50,784 nucleotides of DNA from Gammaproteobacteria bacterium (GCA_018824085.1 JAHJHI010000027.1:1-50784), one strand, 5' to 3'. Numbered from the stretch's first letter, positions 7,411-16,759 are shown. Notes: generated from the sequence alone by a model not told the origin. A program made the numbers and translations.

Positions 7411-8736
7411 TCAGCGCGACAGGGTGCGGCGCGCGCGGCTGGCATCGACCGGGCCCGCGACAGCCGCACGGGCGGTGACGGCTGCTCGCCCGGATGCCAT
7501 CCGTCGTGCGCGGCGCTTGCGCCACCACACGACGACACCGGTCACGCTGAGCACGACCACGACCAGACCGGTCAGCGAAATCAGGATGCGCCCCGGCAAC
7601 CCGAGAATGCGGCCCGAGTGCAGCGGAAACTGGGCCTGCAGGAAGATGTCGGCAACCGTGCCGCGCCATGGTTCGCGCTCTCCCAGAATGCGTCCGTCGC
7701 CGCTGTCCAGATAGAGGGTGCGGTGCCCGACACCGCCCGCACCGTGCCCGTCCTCCGGGTGAAAGAACTGCACGCCGTAGATACCGAACAGCGGCTCGTG
7801 GAACAGCGCGCCGGCCGGCTCGGGCCAGCCGCGCCGCGCCGCCTCGGACCGCGCGAGATCCAGCGCGGCGGCGCGATCGAGTACCGGCTCGACCGGGTCG
7901 TTCATGGCGCGCGGCTCGCGCAGGTCGAACGGCGACGGCGTGACCTCCGACAACCGCGACATCACCGGAAAGAACACTTCCCGGTACAGGTTCAGCGAAA
8001 ACGCCGTGAACGCGACCGTGAACAGCAGCCCCCACGTCCACAGGCTGCCGGCACGGTGAAGGTCGAAATTGACCTTCCACGCACCACTGCCCCAGCGCAC
8101 CTTCCACGCGGGCTTCCAGCGCTGCCACCAGCCGGTTGCCGCCGGCCCCCCGGCAGCCGTCCGCCGCCGCCTGCGCGACGGCACGGTCAGCAGCACGCCG
8201 GTAAAACAGTCGGCGGTCCATACCAGTGCGATCACGCCCATCAGCCAGATGCCCCAGCGGTCCGTCCCCTGGAAGGCCGGCAGATGCAGGCTGTAGTGCA
8301 GCACGTAGAGGAAGGACACGAAAGTTTCCTTCGTGACCGGCCACACCGCGCCCCATTCACGCGCGCCCAGTTCCTCGCCCGATACGGGATCGACGAAAAC
8401 CTGGTTGAAACCGGGCCGGAACAGCTCGCCCGTGGCGGCATCCACGCGCGGCGCCACGCCGAACGCCAGCGAGTGCCCGGCCTGCGTTGCGAGCGGCGCA
8501 AACGTGACGGCCACCTGCGGGTGACGCGCCTCGATCCGGTTCGCGAGCAGCAGCGGGGACATCGGCTCGCCGTCCGTGGTCGCGCCGGTCAGGTGCTGAT
8601 TGAGCCACTCGTCCAGCTCGTGATCCCAGGAAATCACGGCGCCGGTCAGGCCGGAGACAAGCAGGAACAGCGCGATGAGCAAGCCTGCCCAGCGGTGCAT
8701 CACGACGAACAGCGGGCGCCAGGCCATCGCGCTCAT
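7411..8736 (-). CDS. PepSY-associated membrane protein (PiuB-like), siderophore utilisation
   Basis: A 441-residue inner-membrane protein with about four transmembrane segments: residues 10-33 (MHRWAGLLIALFLLVSGLTGA), a helix around LMGVIALVWTADCFTGVLL, one around WGLLFTVAFTAFSLNLY, and a last one LISLTGLVVVVLSVTGVVVW, followed by an Arg-rich tail. PepSY-TM proteins of this type are usual partners of TonB-dependent siderophore receptors and are thought to help reduce or release ferric iron in the periplasm. It starts 4 bases after the receptor stop, so it is the last gene of the fecI-fecR-receptor operon. The conserved His residues in VMHRWAG and LHYSLH are candidate haem or metal ligands, which is inference. 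Confidence 0.88.
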   Translation of the reverse strand: MSAMAWRPLFVVMHRWAGLLIALFLLVSGLTGAVISWDHELDEWLNQHLTGATTDGEPMSPLLLANRIEARHPQVAVTFAPLATQAGHSLAFGVAPRVDAATGELFRPGFNQVFVDPVSGEELGAREWGAVWPVTKETFVSFLYVLHYSLHLPAFQGTDRWGIWLMGVIALVWTADCFTGVLLTVPSRRRRRTAAGGPAATGWWQRWKPAWKVRWGSGAWKVNFDLHRAGSLWTWGLLFTVAFTAFSLNLYREVFFPVMSRLSEVTPSPFDLREPRAMNDPVEPVLDRAAALDLARSEAARRGWPEPAGALFHEPLFGIYGVQFFHPEDGHGAGGVGHRTLYLDSGDGRILGEREPWRGTVADIFLQAQFPLHSGRILGLPGRILISLTGLVVVVLSVTGVVVWWRKRRARRMASGRAAVTARAAVAGPVDASRARRTLSR

Positions 8737-8740
8737 CCGG

Positions 8741-11170
8741 TCAGAAATCGAACTGCGCGCTGACGCTCACGCTGCGCGGGTCGGCGGGCTTGATCCAGTT
8801 TGCGTACTGGTATTCCCAGAAACGCTCGTTGGTCACGTTGTTGATCGACGCGCGCAAGGTCGTGGCGCAACCGGCCACGTCCATGACATAGTCGGCGCCG
8901 ACGTTGAACACGGTATGGCTGCCCGCGCCCAGCGTGTTGGCGGCGTCGAGTTCGACGTCGCCGGTGTGCTTGGCGTCCGCCATCAGCCGCAGCCGCTCGA
9001 TCGCCGGGACGTTGTAGACAACGCGCGTCGTCGCCATGAACCGGGGCGCACCGGCGACGCGGTTGCCGATGTTCGCGCTGCCCTTGTCGTAGGACGTGTC
9101 GAGCAGCATCACGTTGCCCTGCAACTGCCAACGGACGCCGAGACGCCCGGCCAGCCCGAGCTCCAGACCCTGATAGCTCGACTCGCCGTCCTGCACCAGC
9201 ACGTTGGCGGCGTTCGCATATTCGCTCGGACGCTCGATGCGGAACAGCGCCGCGGTGCCGCTCCACGTGCGGCGCTCCGTCTTGACGCCGATCTCGTACT
9301 GCTTGCTGACCATGGGATCAAGCAGGCGGTTCGCGTTGGCGTACGAGCTGCCGACCGTGCGGCCCGGCTCCAGCGATTCCATATAGCTCGCGTAGATCAT
9401 CGTGTCCGGCGCGGCCTTGAACATCAGCGCCAGCGTCGGCGTGTTTTCGCTGCTGCGGTAGCTGCCCTGCGTCGAGCCGTCGGGGTTGTAGTCGTGCTGC
9501 CCGTAGCGCGTGTGCCGGACGCCGGCCAGTACGGACCAGCGCGCCGACAGCGTCGCCGTGTCGCTGACGAACACGGCCTTCTGTTCGATGTCGCCGGCGC
9601 GGTACAGCCTCAGCCCGCCTTGCGTGTAGTAGGCGTTCGTGTTGCGCAGCGCCAGGTTGCCGCTGCCGATCAACGCCCACACACCATTCGCGCTGTAGTC
9701 GTTCAGCTGCTTCTGCCAGGACAGCCCGACAACCAGCTCATGCCCGATGCCGCCGGTCGTCAGCCGGCCTTCCAGCGTGCCCTGCCACTGGTCGAATCGA
9801 TGTCCCTCGCGTGTGTCGGACCGGTTCTCGCTGTAGTCGCCGGCGGCGTTGCTCAGGTAGAGGATGCTTTCGTTGCGGCTGCGCTTCGACGTGCTGTGGC
9901 TGTAGTGCGTGCGGGCCATCCAGTCCGGCGAAAGCCGGTACGACAGGCCGGTCGAGTAGAAGCCGAAATCGGTTTCGAGAAACTGCCCCTTGCTCAGCAA
10001 CGTCTGGTCGTCGCCGCGCACGCTCGACGGCAGCACGCCGCCGGCGAGCGCGGCGACCGAGATGGACGGTGTCTGGCCCTTCGTCTTGCGCGTCTGGTAG
10101 AGCGCCTGGAAGTCCCACAACAGGTCGGTCGTCAGGCGCGCGTCCAGCGCCAGCGACACCGAATCGCGATCGACACGGCCGTCGTTGAACGTGCGGCCCT
10201 CCTCGTGCACGGCGTCGAGGCGATAGCCGAAGCGGCCGTCGTCGCCGGCGCGCCCTCCGAAATCGACGCTCGCCTCCCGCACGTTGCCCGACTTCAGGCC
10301 CGCGCCGACACGCCTCAGCGGCACATCGGTCGGCTTCTTCATCACGTAGTTGATCAGGCCGCCGGGCGAGCCGAAGCCGTACATGAAACCGGATGCGCCC
10401 TTGAACAGTTCGATCTGTTCGAAGTGCTCGTACGGCAGCGTGATGGCATAGCTCAGGAAGGGCTTGCCGTCGATCCGGTACGCGTTCTGCCAGTCCAGTT
10501 CGAGCCCGCGCACCGTCACGTAGGACGCCCAGCTGCTGTAGGCGCCGCTGTTGTCGGTGACCGACGCGTCCAGCGCGAATACGTCGCCCAGCTTGGAAAC
10601 CTGGCGATCCGACAGGTCGGCACTCGTGACCACGGTCGTCGACAGCGGCGTTTCGAGCTGCGTGCGCGCGCCGAGCGCACCGCCGCCCACCCGCACCTTC
10701 AGATGATGCGGTGACGCCTCGGCACTGGCCTGCACATTCACCACCGGCAGCGTGGCCTGCGGCTCGCCGGTGTCCGGCGGCGATTGCCGCGGCGCGTCAA
10801 CCAGCACATAGCCGGCGGACGTCTTCCCGATCGCGTGGCCGGTGCCGCGCAACAGCACCGCGAACCCCTCATCCACGCCGTAGCGTCCCTTGAGCCCTTG
10901 CGTGCTCAGGCCCTGCACGCGCCCCGCGTCGACGACGATCGCCACACCCGCCTGTTGGGCATAGCGGTTCAGCGCCACGCCCAGCGGTCCGGCCGGAACA
11001 TCGAATTCAATCAGTTCGGCGGCACCGGCCCGCGTCTGGGCGCGGGCCGGATCGCTCGCGCCCAGCGCCAGCGCGGCAGCGATGCCGACCTGGATGGACA
11101 GTGCGAGCGGCGTCAGGCGCAGGCCCGCACGAAGCGGGCGGCGGGGGACAGCAAGGCGTGCTTGATGCAT
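8741..11170 (-). CDS. TonB-dependent ferric-siderophore receptor with STN signalling domain
   Basis: An 809-residue outer-membrane receptor. A signal peptide ends near ARAQ (about residue 45). The secretin/TonB N-terminal (STN) domain follows at about 53-108 (FDVPAGPLGVALNRYAQQAG), so it is a transducer that signals through FecR. The plug domain covers about 140-270 (PLSTTVVTSADLSDRQ; IELFKGASGFMYGFGSPGGL), and the beta-barrel fills the rest, ending in the outer-membrane signature with terminal Phe (VSVSAQFDF). Gene order fecI-fecR-receptor-PepSY shows surface-signalled iron uptake. The ligand is not identifiable, though a hydroxamate or mixed siderophore is typical. A GGGAGG lies about 27 bases upstream of the ATG, farther than usual. 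Confidence 0.93.
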   Translation of the reverse strand: MHQARLAVPRRPLRAGLRLTPLALSIQVGIAAALALGASDPARAQTRAGAAELIEFDVPAGPLGVALNRYAQQAGVAIVVDAGRVQGLSTQGLKGRYGVDEGFAVLLRGTGHAIGKTSAGYVLVDAPRQSPPDTGEPQATLPVVNVQASAEASPHHLKVRVGGGALGARTQLETPLSTTVVTSADLSDRQVSKLGDVFALDASVTDNSGAYSSWASYVTVRGLELDWQNAYRIDGKPFLSYAITLPYEHFEQIELFKGASGFMYGFGSPGGLINYVMKKPTDVPLRRVGAGLKSGNVREASVDFGGRAGDDGRFGYRLDAVHEEGRTFNDGRVDRDSVSLALDARLTTDLLWDFQALYQTRKTKGQTPSISVAALAGGVLPSSVRGDDQTLLSKGQFLETDFGFYSTGLSYRLSPDWMARTHYSHSTSKRSRNESILYLSNAAGDYSENRSDTREGHRFDQWQGTLEGRLTTGGIGHELVVGLSWQKQLNDYSANGVWALIGSGNLALRNTNAYYTQGGLRLYRAGDIEQKAVFVSDTATLSARWSVLAGVRHTRYGQHDYNPDGSTQGSYRSSENTPTLALMFKAAPDTMIYASYMESLEPGRTVGSSYANANRLLDPMVSKQYEIGVKTERRTWSGTAALFRIERPSEYANAANVLVQDGESSYQGLELGLAGRLGVRWQLQGNVMLLDTSYDKGSANIGNRVAGAPRFMATTRVVYNVPAIERLRLMADAKHTGDVELDAANTLGAGSHTVFNVGADYVMDVAGCATTLRASINNVTNERFWEYQYANWIKPADPRSVSVSAQFDF

Positions 11171-11283
11171 GGTCGTAACGTTCCGTTTTTGTGGGTATCA
11201 CCTCCCTTGACGGACGAAACCGGAAAAGCGGAACCGCGGACCGCAGGAACGTCGACTGGCGCAGCCCTCGCGCCACACCCTGC

Positions 11284-12276
11284 CTACGGCCTGTCGACCA
11301 GCACCAGATAGCGTGTCCAGGTGCGCACGCGCAGGCCCGGAAAGCTGGTGCGCAGCAGCTGCAGCGCCCGGTCGGTGTCGTCCAGCGGCAGCACGGCCGA
11401 CACGCGTACGCCCTGCAGGCTCGCGCGGTCGTACTCGATGAGGCCCGGGCGGTGTCGGGCGAGTTCGTCCAGCACTTCGGGCAACGGCCGGTCCTCGACC
11501 ACCATGCTGCGCTGCCGCCAGGCGTCGGCCACGCTGCGCGCGTCTATCGGCGCCAGCGGTCCGAGGCCGCCCGCCGCCAGGCGCAGCCGCTGCCCCGCAC
11601 TGACCAGCGTGACCGCGTCGGGCGCCGCCGCACTGCGCACGGAAACGGTGGATTCAAGCATCGTCAGCGTCGTCGCATCGTCGTCCCGACGCACCACGAA
11701 GCGGGTACCCAGCGCACGGATGCTGCCGTGCGCTGTTTCCACCACGAAGGGGCGCGCCGCATCGCGCGCGACGTCGACGAGAATCTCGCCCTGCAGCAGC
11801 TCGACGACACGGCGGCGCGCGTCGTAATACAGATTGACGGCACCGGCACCGTTGAACGCCACGCGGCTGCCGTCGGCCAGCGTGCGCACCGGCCACTCAC
11901 CGCCCCCGGCGCGCAGATCGGCCAGCAGCACGGCCGGCGGACAGCCGGTCAGTACCAGCCAGAACGGAAGCGCCAGCCCGCAGACGACGGCCAGGGCAAC
12001 GACGGCGCGCTTCACCTTGCCGCGGCCTGCGCGGCCCGCGGCAGCCGCGTCCAGCGCCGCGCGCGCGGGTCGATAGCTGCCGCCGGCGCGGGTGCGCACG
12101 CCCTGCAAGCCCTGAACGACATTCTCCAGACTGGCGGCCACCTCGCCATGCCGCGGATCGGCCCGCTTCCAGGCCTCGAAGCCCTCGCGTGCGCGGGCGC
12201 GCTCCGCCACATCATCCGCCGTGAGCTGCACGATCCATTCCGCCGCCTGTTCGGCGAGCGCCTCGTCATCCGTCAT
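11284..12276 (-). CDS. fecR: FecR-family anti-sigma factor/sigma regulator
   Basis: A 330-residue protein started at MTDDEALAEQ, whose ATG overlaps the fecI stop as ATGA. The cytoplasmic N-terminal domain (FEAWKRADPRHGEV) binds the sigma factor. One transmembrane helix follows at about residues 89-109 (VVALAVVCGLALPFWLVLTG), then the periplasmic FecR domain (RTLADGSRVAFNGAGAV; GSIRALGTRFVVR) and a C-terminal STN-like segment (VEDRPLPEVLDELARH) that contacts the receptor. It transmits receptor occupancy across the inner membrane to the partner sigma factor. Coupled translation supports this pairing. Confidence 0.92.
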   Translation of the reverse strand: MTDDEALAEQAAEWIVQLTADDVAERARAREGFEAWKRADPRHGEVAASLENVVQGLQGVRTRAGGSYRPARAALDAAAAGRAGRGKVKRAVVALAVVCGLALPFWLVLTGCPPAVLLADLRAGGGEWPVRTLADGSRVAFNGAGAVNLYYDARRRVVELLQGEILVDVARDAARPFVVETAHGSIRALGTRFVVRRDDDATTLTMLESTVSVRSAAAPDAVTLVSAGQRLRLAAGGLGPLAPIDARSVADAWRQRSMVVEDRPLPEVLDELARHRPGLIEYDRASLQGVRVSAVLPLDDTDRALQLLRTSFPGLRVRTWTRYLVLVDRP

Positions 12277-12839
12277 CGGCCGCCGCCCGTCCATGCCGGG
12301 CAGCCGGATGCGCCGGCCCGGCACTGCAACAGGCATTGCACGAGGTATTTGCGGACCATGCGCGACGACACGCCGAGCCGGTCCGCAATCGCCGCATGCG
12401 TCTGCTCGTCGAGGTAATGCAGCATGAACGCCTCGCGCGCCCTGGCCGACACGCCGTCCAGCGCGACGCTGATCTGTTCGAGCGCCTGCAGCGCCGCCAG
12501 CGTGTCTTCGGCGGAGGGATGGCCGGCCTCCGATTCGGCCGCCAGCGCCAGCTCCGCGAGATAGGCGCGTTCGATGGACTGGCGGCGCGCGCGGTCGACC
12601 AGAAGGCGGTTGGCCGTCGTCGCGAGATAGGCGCGCGGCTCGTCCATGACCGGCACCGGGCCTATCAGCGCGTCGCGCGAGGCGATGATGCGGACAAAGG
12701 TATCGTGCGCCACGTCCGCCGCGTTGTGCGAACAGCCGAGCCTCTTGCGCAGCCAGCCGTACAGCCAGCCATGATGGTCGCTGTATAGCGTGTGCATTTG
12801 CTGCTGCATCGCGGACTCGACGGCCGGCATGGGCGCCAT
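12273..12839 (-). CDS. fecI: FecI-family ECF sigma factor
   Basis: A 188-residue ECF sigma factor. Region 2 is seen as DVAHDTFVRIIASRDAL with RAYLATTANRLLVDRAR, and region 4 as VSARAREAFMLHYLDEQTHA then IADRLGVSSRMVRKYL. These match FecI/PvdS-type iron-starvation sigmas that direct RNA polymerase to the receptor promoter after a signal from FecR. I chose MAPMPAVESAMQQQ as start. MPAVESAM (12830) is a close alternative, and neither has a clear ribosome site. It is the first gene of the operon. A Fur-box-like sequence lies a few bases upstream. Confidence 0.9.
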   Translation of the reverse strand: MAPMPAVESAMQQQMHTLYSDHHGWLYGWLRKRLGCSHNAADVAHDTFVRIIASRDALIGPVPVMDEPRAYLATTANRLLVDRARRQSIERAYLAELALAAESEAGHPSAEDTLAALQALEQISVALDGVSARAREAFMLHYLDEQTHAAIADRLGVSSRMVRKYLVQCLLQCRAGASGCPAWTGGGR

Positions 12840-12850
12840 GGAATGTAAAC

Positions 12851-12899
12851 GGGAATTGTTCTCAATACTATCCCAAGCCCCGGCACCCGCGCAATGCAC
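12851..12899 (-). promoter_or_regulatory. Putative fecI promoter with Fur-box-like dyad
   Basis: On the minus strand TTGCGC and TAGTAT are separated by 18 bases, a plausible sigma-70 promoter. It is followed by the A/T-rich imperfect dyad TGAGAACAATTCCCG (4 of 7 paired positions), which resembles a degenerate Fur site. Iron repression of a fecI gene is expected from the family. The match itself is weak. Confidence 0.4.
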
Positions 12900-12914
12900 C
12901 GGCCCGAAGCGCCG

Positions 12915-13961
12915 TCAGGCCCGGAACTGCTTCTCCGCGAACGCCCACACCATGCGCGAGGCGTCGGGCCCGCGCGCGTCACCGAATGCTTCGCTGGCCG
13001 CGCCGCCGCTCCACGCGTGGCCGAGCTGGCTGACATCGACCAGCGTGGCGACGATGCGCCCGCGAGCCCGGTAGTCGGTCACCGTCATCGGATGCCTTTG
13101 GCCGCGCCGCACCTCGCGTGCCACACCCGCGCTGGCGCCCGCCGCGTCGGCCCACTGCTGCGCGGCGGCACGGCCGTTGCGCGGCGCCACCACGGCGTCG
13201 CGATGGCCGTGGATCACCAGCAGGGGCGGCAGTGCGGGCGCAGATGCGTCGAGTTCGCCGGACGGCAGCGACCCGGCGGCACGTCGGCCACGCATCGCGC
13301 CGAGCGCGCTCAGGGAGGAATGCGCCGCGCCCGGCGGCACGCCCGAATGCATCACCACCGCGCGGAAACGCCCGGGATGCCGCGTCGCCAGCAGTGCGGC
13401 CATGCTGGCGCCGGCAGACAGGCCGGCCACGGCAACGCGCGCGCGGTCGACCGGATACAGCACGCAGACCTGATCGATGGCCGCCATGATGAGTGCCACC
13501 TCGCCCTGGGCGCGCCCGGACGCGGTGTCGAACCAGTTCCAGCACCCCTGCGCGTTGGCCAGGCGTTCCTGCTCCGGATACAGCACCATGAAGCGCTCGC
13601 GCAGCGCGATGCGGTTCATGCGCGTGCTGGCCGCGAAACGCGCGGCGTCCTGCCCGCAGCCGTGCAGCATCACCAGCAGCGGCACGCGCTCGGCGGACGC
13701 GATGCCGTCGGGCCGGAACAGACGGTAGCGGCGCGCGCCCGACGGGCCGACCGCAAGGCCCGGGGCCCAGTGCCCGTCAGCCGGCGTGCCGCGCGCGCCC
13801 GGCGTCGGCGCGAGCGGTTTGCGCGTGACGGACTTGACCGCCACAGGCCTGGGCTTGCGACGGGGGCTCGGCGCCGGCGTGCGCAGCGCCGAGCGGCGCA
13901 GCGTCGCCAGACTGCGCTTCACGCTCCGGGTCCAGATCGACGTCCACGTTCGCCGGGCCAT
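12915..13961 (-). CDS. PHB-depolymerase/LpqC-family alpha/beta-hydrolase esterase
   Basis: A 348-residue serine esterase started at MARRTWTS. After an Arg/Pro-rich N-terminal region of about 90 residues the fold begins with PLLVMLHGCGQDAARFA (oxyanion-hole segment). The nucleophile elbow is GLSAGASM, and the likely acid and base are the Asp in HGHRDAVV and the His in QLGHAWSGG. The family includes extracellular poly(3-hydroxybutyrate) depolymerases and feruloyl/acetylxylan esterases. No classical signal peptide is obvious, since the N-terminus is basic throughout, so the location is unclear. No phasin or phaC gene is adjacent. It ends 75 bases from the fecI start. Confidence 0.85.
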   Translation of the reverse strand: MARRTWTSIWTRSVKRSLATLRRSALRTPAPSPRRKPRPVAVKSVTRKPLAPTPGARGTPADGHWAPGLAVGPSGARRYRLFRPDGIASAERVPLLVMLHGCGQDAARFAASTRMNRIALRERFMVLYPEQERLANAQGCWNWFDTASGRAQGEVALIMAAIDQVCVLYPVDRARVAVAGLSAGASMAALLATRHPGRFRAVVMHSGVPPGAAHSSLSALGAMRGRRAAGSLPSGELDASAPALPPLLVIHGHRDAVVAPRNGRAAAQQWADAAGASAGVAREVRRGQRHPMTVTDYRARGRIVATLVDVSQLGHAWSGGAASEAFGDARGPDASRMVWAFAEKQFRA

Positions 13962-14091
13962 TGCTTCACGTCCATTCCGTCGGGGTGGCGGCAACGCGCG
14001 ATGCGGCGTGCCGGCCCGATCGCCTGCGCGGGGATCGGGCCTGTCCGTTCTACACGAACGGGCGCGTCCACCGCGGTGGCGTTTCAGGCGC

Positions 14092-14481
14092 TCACATCTT
14101 GCCCGGCGCCTGCGCGTGCGCCTCGATCACTTCCTGCGCCGCGCGGAAGGCGTCGATGGCAGCCGGCGCGCCCGCGTAGACGGCGCAATGCAGCAAGGTT
14201 TCACGGATTTCCTCGACGCTGCATCCGTTGTTCAGCGCGCCGCGCACGTGGCCCTTCAGCTCCTGCGGGCAGCGCAGCGCGGTCAGCACCGACAGCGTGA
14301 CCAGGCTGCGCGTGCGCCGATCCAGTCCGTCGCGCACCCAGGTGCCGCCCCAGGCGTGCTCGTTCACGAAGTCCTGCAGCGGGCGCGTGAATTCGGTCGC
14401 ATTGCCCAGCGCGCGGTCAACGAAAGCGTCCCCCATGACCTCGCGGCGCACCGTTTCGCCCTGACTTTTGCTGTTGCTCAT
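14092..14481 (-). CDS. Carboxymuconolactone decarboxylase family protein (PcaC-like)
   Basis: A 129-residue protein of the CMD/AhpD fold. The segment LVTLSVLTALRCPQELKGHV, then the GALNNGC region and SVEEIRETLLHCAVYAGAPA, closely follows PcaC, which decarboxylates gamma-carboxymuconolactone in protocatechuate degradation. The AhpD CXXC peroxidase motif is absent. No other pca genes are nearby, so a stand-alone decarboxylase or a related role is possible. The gene is flanked on the same strand by an esterase and a VOC protein, with gaps of 85 to 130 bases, so a shared transcript is possible but not compelling. Confidence 0.82.
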   Translation of the reverse strand: MSNSKSQGETVRREVMGDAFVDRALGNATEFTRPLQDFVNEHAWGGTWVRDGLDRRTRSLVTLSVLTALRCPQELKGHVRGALNNGCSVEEIRETLLHCAVYAGAPAAIDAFRAAQEVIEAHAQAPGKM

Positions 14482-14566
14482 TCTGTCGTCTCTTTCCGGC
14501 CGGTCTTCCGGCGCGCAGGGTGCGCGCCCGGTGGCGGATTATCGCCGGAAGCCGCGCCGCCGCGGC

Positions 14567-14935
14567 TCAACCGGCGGCGCGCTCGCAGAACGTGATGAGG
14601 TTGCCATCGACATCGAGCACGGCGAACTCGCGCGTGCCCCACGGCGTATCGTGCAGCGGCGCGTTCGGGTGCACGATGCCCGCCTGCGTGCAGTGCGCGA
14701 ACCACGCGTCGATGCCGCTCACATCAACGCGGCAGCTCGTCGCCTCCGCGATGCGGCGGTCCGTGCAGGCCCAGAAATGCAGCGCCAGCGCGCCGAGCGA
14801 AACAATGCCGTAGACGCCCTGCTCGGCATGGATCACCGTGCACGCGAGCTTCGACACGTAGAAGTCGACGCTGCGCGCGATGTCGAGCGACGCGAGGACG
14901 GGTGTTGCGCTGATGAACTTTGTTTCCGCTTGCAT
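14567..14935 (-). CDS. VOC-family (glyoxalase/bleomycin-resistance type) protein
   Basis: A 122-residue single VOC domain started at MQAETKF, behind an AGGAGAT ribosome site. It shows the paired beta-alpha-beta-beta-beta modules: ATPVLASLDIARSVDFYVSK opens the first, and GTREFAVLDVDGNLITFCE closes the second. The sequence around ALALHFWAC supplies one metal-ligand-type position, and the Glu of FCE is the usual C-terminal ligand. These proteins dimerise and either bind drugs such as bleomycin or catalyse reactions at a divalent metal. The substrate cannot be assigned. Confidence 0.82.
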   Translation of the reverse strand: MQAETKFISATPVLASLDIARSVDFYVSKLACTVIHAEQGVYGIVSLGALALHFWACTDRRIAEATSCRVDVSGIDAWFAHCTQAGIVHPNAPLHDTPWGTREFAVLDVDGNLITFCERAAG

Positions 14936-15020
14936 GCCGATCTCCTGGGCCGGGGCGGCGCGCACCCGGCACGCAGGCTCCCGAATCCGCGCAACGGTAA
15001 CGCCAACACGAGGACATGTC

Positions 15021-15521
15021 ATGCACACTTTCTTCCAGCGGGCGCCGGTCCGCCTTCTCGCCGTGCTCTGCACGCTGCTCGCGCTCGGCGGCTGCGCCGG
15101 CATGTCGGCCCGCGACCCGGTACGCATCAGTCTGGCCGGCATGGAACCGCTGCAGGGCGAAGGCTTCGAACTGCGTTTCGCGCTCAGGCTGCGGGTACAG
15201 AACCCGAACGACAGCGACATCGATTTCGATGGCGTCTCGGTGGCGCTGGACGTGAACGGACGGCCCTTCGCCGCCGGCGTCAGCGCGGACAAGGGTCATG
15301 TGCCGCGCTTCGGCGAAACCGTCATCAGCATTCCGGTTTCCGTGCCGGCGCTGACCGCGCTGCGCCAGGCGCTCGGCCTCACCGAAGGCGGCGACATCGG
15401 CAGCCTGCCCTATGTGCTGAGCGGCAAGCTCGCCGGCGGCCCGCTCGGCACGCAGCGCTTCAGCCAGAAGGGCACGCTTGATCTGCCGTCACTCGGCAGC
15501 GCCCGGCCGGCGCCGCGGTAA
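15021..15521 (+). CDS. LEA type 2 (WHy-domain) lipoprotein
   Basis: A 166-residue lipoprotein with GAGGAC ribosome site. The signal peptide ends in the lipobox LGGC near residue 24. The mature part is a WHy/LEA-14 domain (VRISLAGMEPLQGEGFELRF; LRLRVQNPNDSDIDFDGVSV), an immunoglobulin-like beta fold of water-stress proteins. A bacterial role is not well defined; envelope stress protection is suggested from the fold. Asp at +2 is not seen (Ala-Gly follows Cys), so outer-membrane sorting by Lol is likely. It stands alone on the plus strand and converges with the NDH-2-like gene. Confidence 0.85.
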   Translation: MHTFFQRAPVRLLAVLCTLLALGGCAGMSARDPVRISLAGMEPLQGEGFELRFALRLRVQNPNDSDIDFDGVSVALDVNGRPFAAGVSADKGHVPRFGETVISIPVSVPALTALRQALGLTEGGDIGSLPYVLSGKLAGGPLGTQRFSQKGTLDLPSLGSARPAPR

Positions 15522-15556
15522 TACGACGCGCGCTCGGGCAGATCGACCCGCCCGCG

Positions 15557-16759
15557 TCAGATGAAGGGATTGCCGGCGGCCAGCGCGTCGGCGCGGTTCG
15601 CCGCGGGCGGGTAGATCCACTGCGTGTTGATCAGGCGCTTGCGCGCCTTGCCTTCGGCCTGCGTGAGCTTGACCTCGCGCTCCCAGCCTTCCGTATAGAC
15701 GGCGCCCCACTCGCCCAGATCCAGGCAGGTCGCGTAGAACGGCTGCCTGTAGTCGAGCAGCGGCGCGCCGAGCAGATCGGCCGCCACGTTGTGCCCGGCA
15801 AACCGACCCATGACAATCGCGTGCTGGCAGGACATCAGGGAATGGTGGCCCTCGGCGTCGGTCAGCGCCCTGGCGACGTCGCCTGCCGCGAACACGCGGT
15901 CGGCGCCGGCGACACGCAATTGCTGCGTCACGTCGAGCCGGCCGAGCCGGTCGATCGGTGCCGGCAACTGGCGCGTCAGCGGACTGGCCACCATGCCGCC
16001 GGACCAGATGACGGTGTGGCTCTCGATGCGCTCGCCCGACGCCGTACGCACGCCGTTCGCATCCACGGACACGACGGCCGAGCCGAGCACGCACTGCACG
16101 CCGAGCGCATCCAGCGCCTCGATGATGGCCGGACGCGGGCCGGGGCCGATGTCCGGACCGACCTCTTCCGCGTTGCCGACGATGACGACGCGGATGTCCG
16201 CTTCCGGCCCGAACAGCGTGCGCAGGCGATGCGGCAGTTCGGTCGCCACTTCGATACCGGTGAAGCCGCAGCCGACGACGACGACCGTGTTGCGCGCACG
16301 CGAATCGGGTTGATCCGCCAGCGTCTTCAGATGCGTCTCCAGCGCGACGGCGTCCTCGAGCTGGTCCACCGAATACGCGTACTCGACGACGCCGGGCAGC
16401 GACGCCGGGCGATGCAGCCTGCTGCCACTGGTCAGCACCAGCCGGTCGCACGGCAGCACGACGTGCTCGCCGCTGGCGGTTTCGACATCGACGGCGGCGC
16501 CGTCATCAAGTATCCGTTCAACACTGCCTTCGACGAAACGCGCGCCCGCGACGTCGAGCAACGGACCCAGCGGAACGCTCATCCGGTGCGGCGCCTCTTC
16601 GTGCAGACGCGGCCGGACGTGCAGCTCGGGCCTCGGCGAGACCAGCGTGATCTCCATATCCTGCGCGGCCGCTCCGGCCATGTCCTTCACCCGCGCGGCA
16701 GCGAGGACACTCCAGACGCCCGCGAAGCCGCCCCCCACGACAACAATTTTCCGTGACAC
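15557..16759 (-). CDS. NDH-2-like FAD-dependent NAD(P)H dehydrogenase
   Basis: A 400-residue flavoprotein beginning with GTG (VSRKIVVVGGGFAG) 6-7 bases after AAGGTG. An N-terminal Rossmann motif VVVGGGFAGVW binds FAD. A second motif VVVVGCGFTGIEVA at about 160-175 binds NAD(P)H. The FAD-closing motif reads RVFAAGDVARAL. The layout is that of type II NADH:quinone oxidoreductases, which feed electrons to quinone without pumping protons. The C-terminal region (REVKLTQAEGKARKRLINTQ) is short for the usual membrane-binding helices, so membrane attachment is uncertain. It is divergent from a GlxA-like regulator that may control it. Confidence 0.87.
   Translation of the reverse strand: MSRKIVVVGGGFAGVWSVLAAARVKDMAGAAAQDMEITLVSPRPELHVRPRLHEEAPHRMSVPLGPLLDVAGARFVEGSVERILDDGAAVDVETASGEHVVLPCDRLVLTSGSRLHRPASLPGVVEYAYSVDQLEDAVALETHLKTLADQPDSRARNTVVVVGCGFTGIEVATELPHRLRTLFGPEADIRVVIVGNAEEVGPDIGPGPRPAIIEALDALGVQCVLGSAVVSVDANGVRTASGERIESHTVIWSGGMVASPLTRQLPAPIDRLGRLDVTQQLRVAGADRVFAAGDVARALTDAEGHHSLMSCQHAIVMGRFAGHNVAADLLGAPLLDYRQPFYATCLDLGEWGAVYTEGWEREVKLTQAEGKARKRLINTQWIYPPAANRADALAAGNPFI

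Noticed and set aside
8675-10714. A 679-residue open frame antisense to the TonB-dependent receptor
   Set aside because: Shadow frame; plug, barrel and STN signatures are all on the minus strand.
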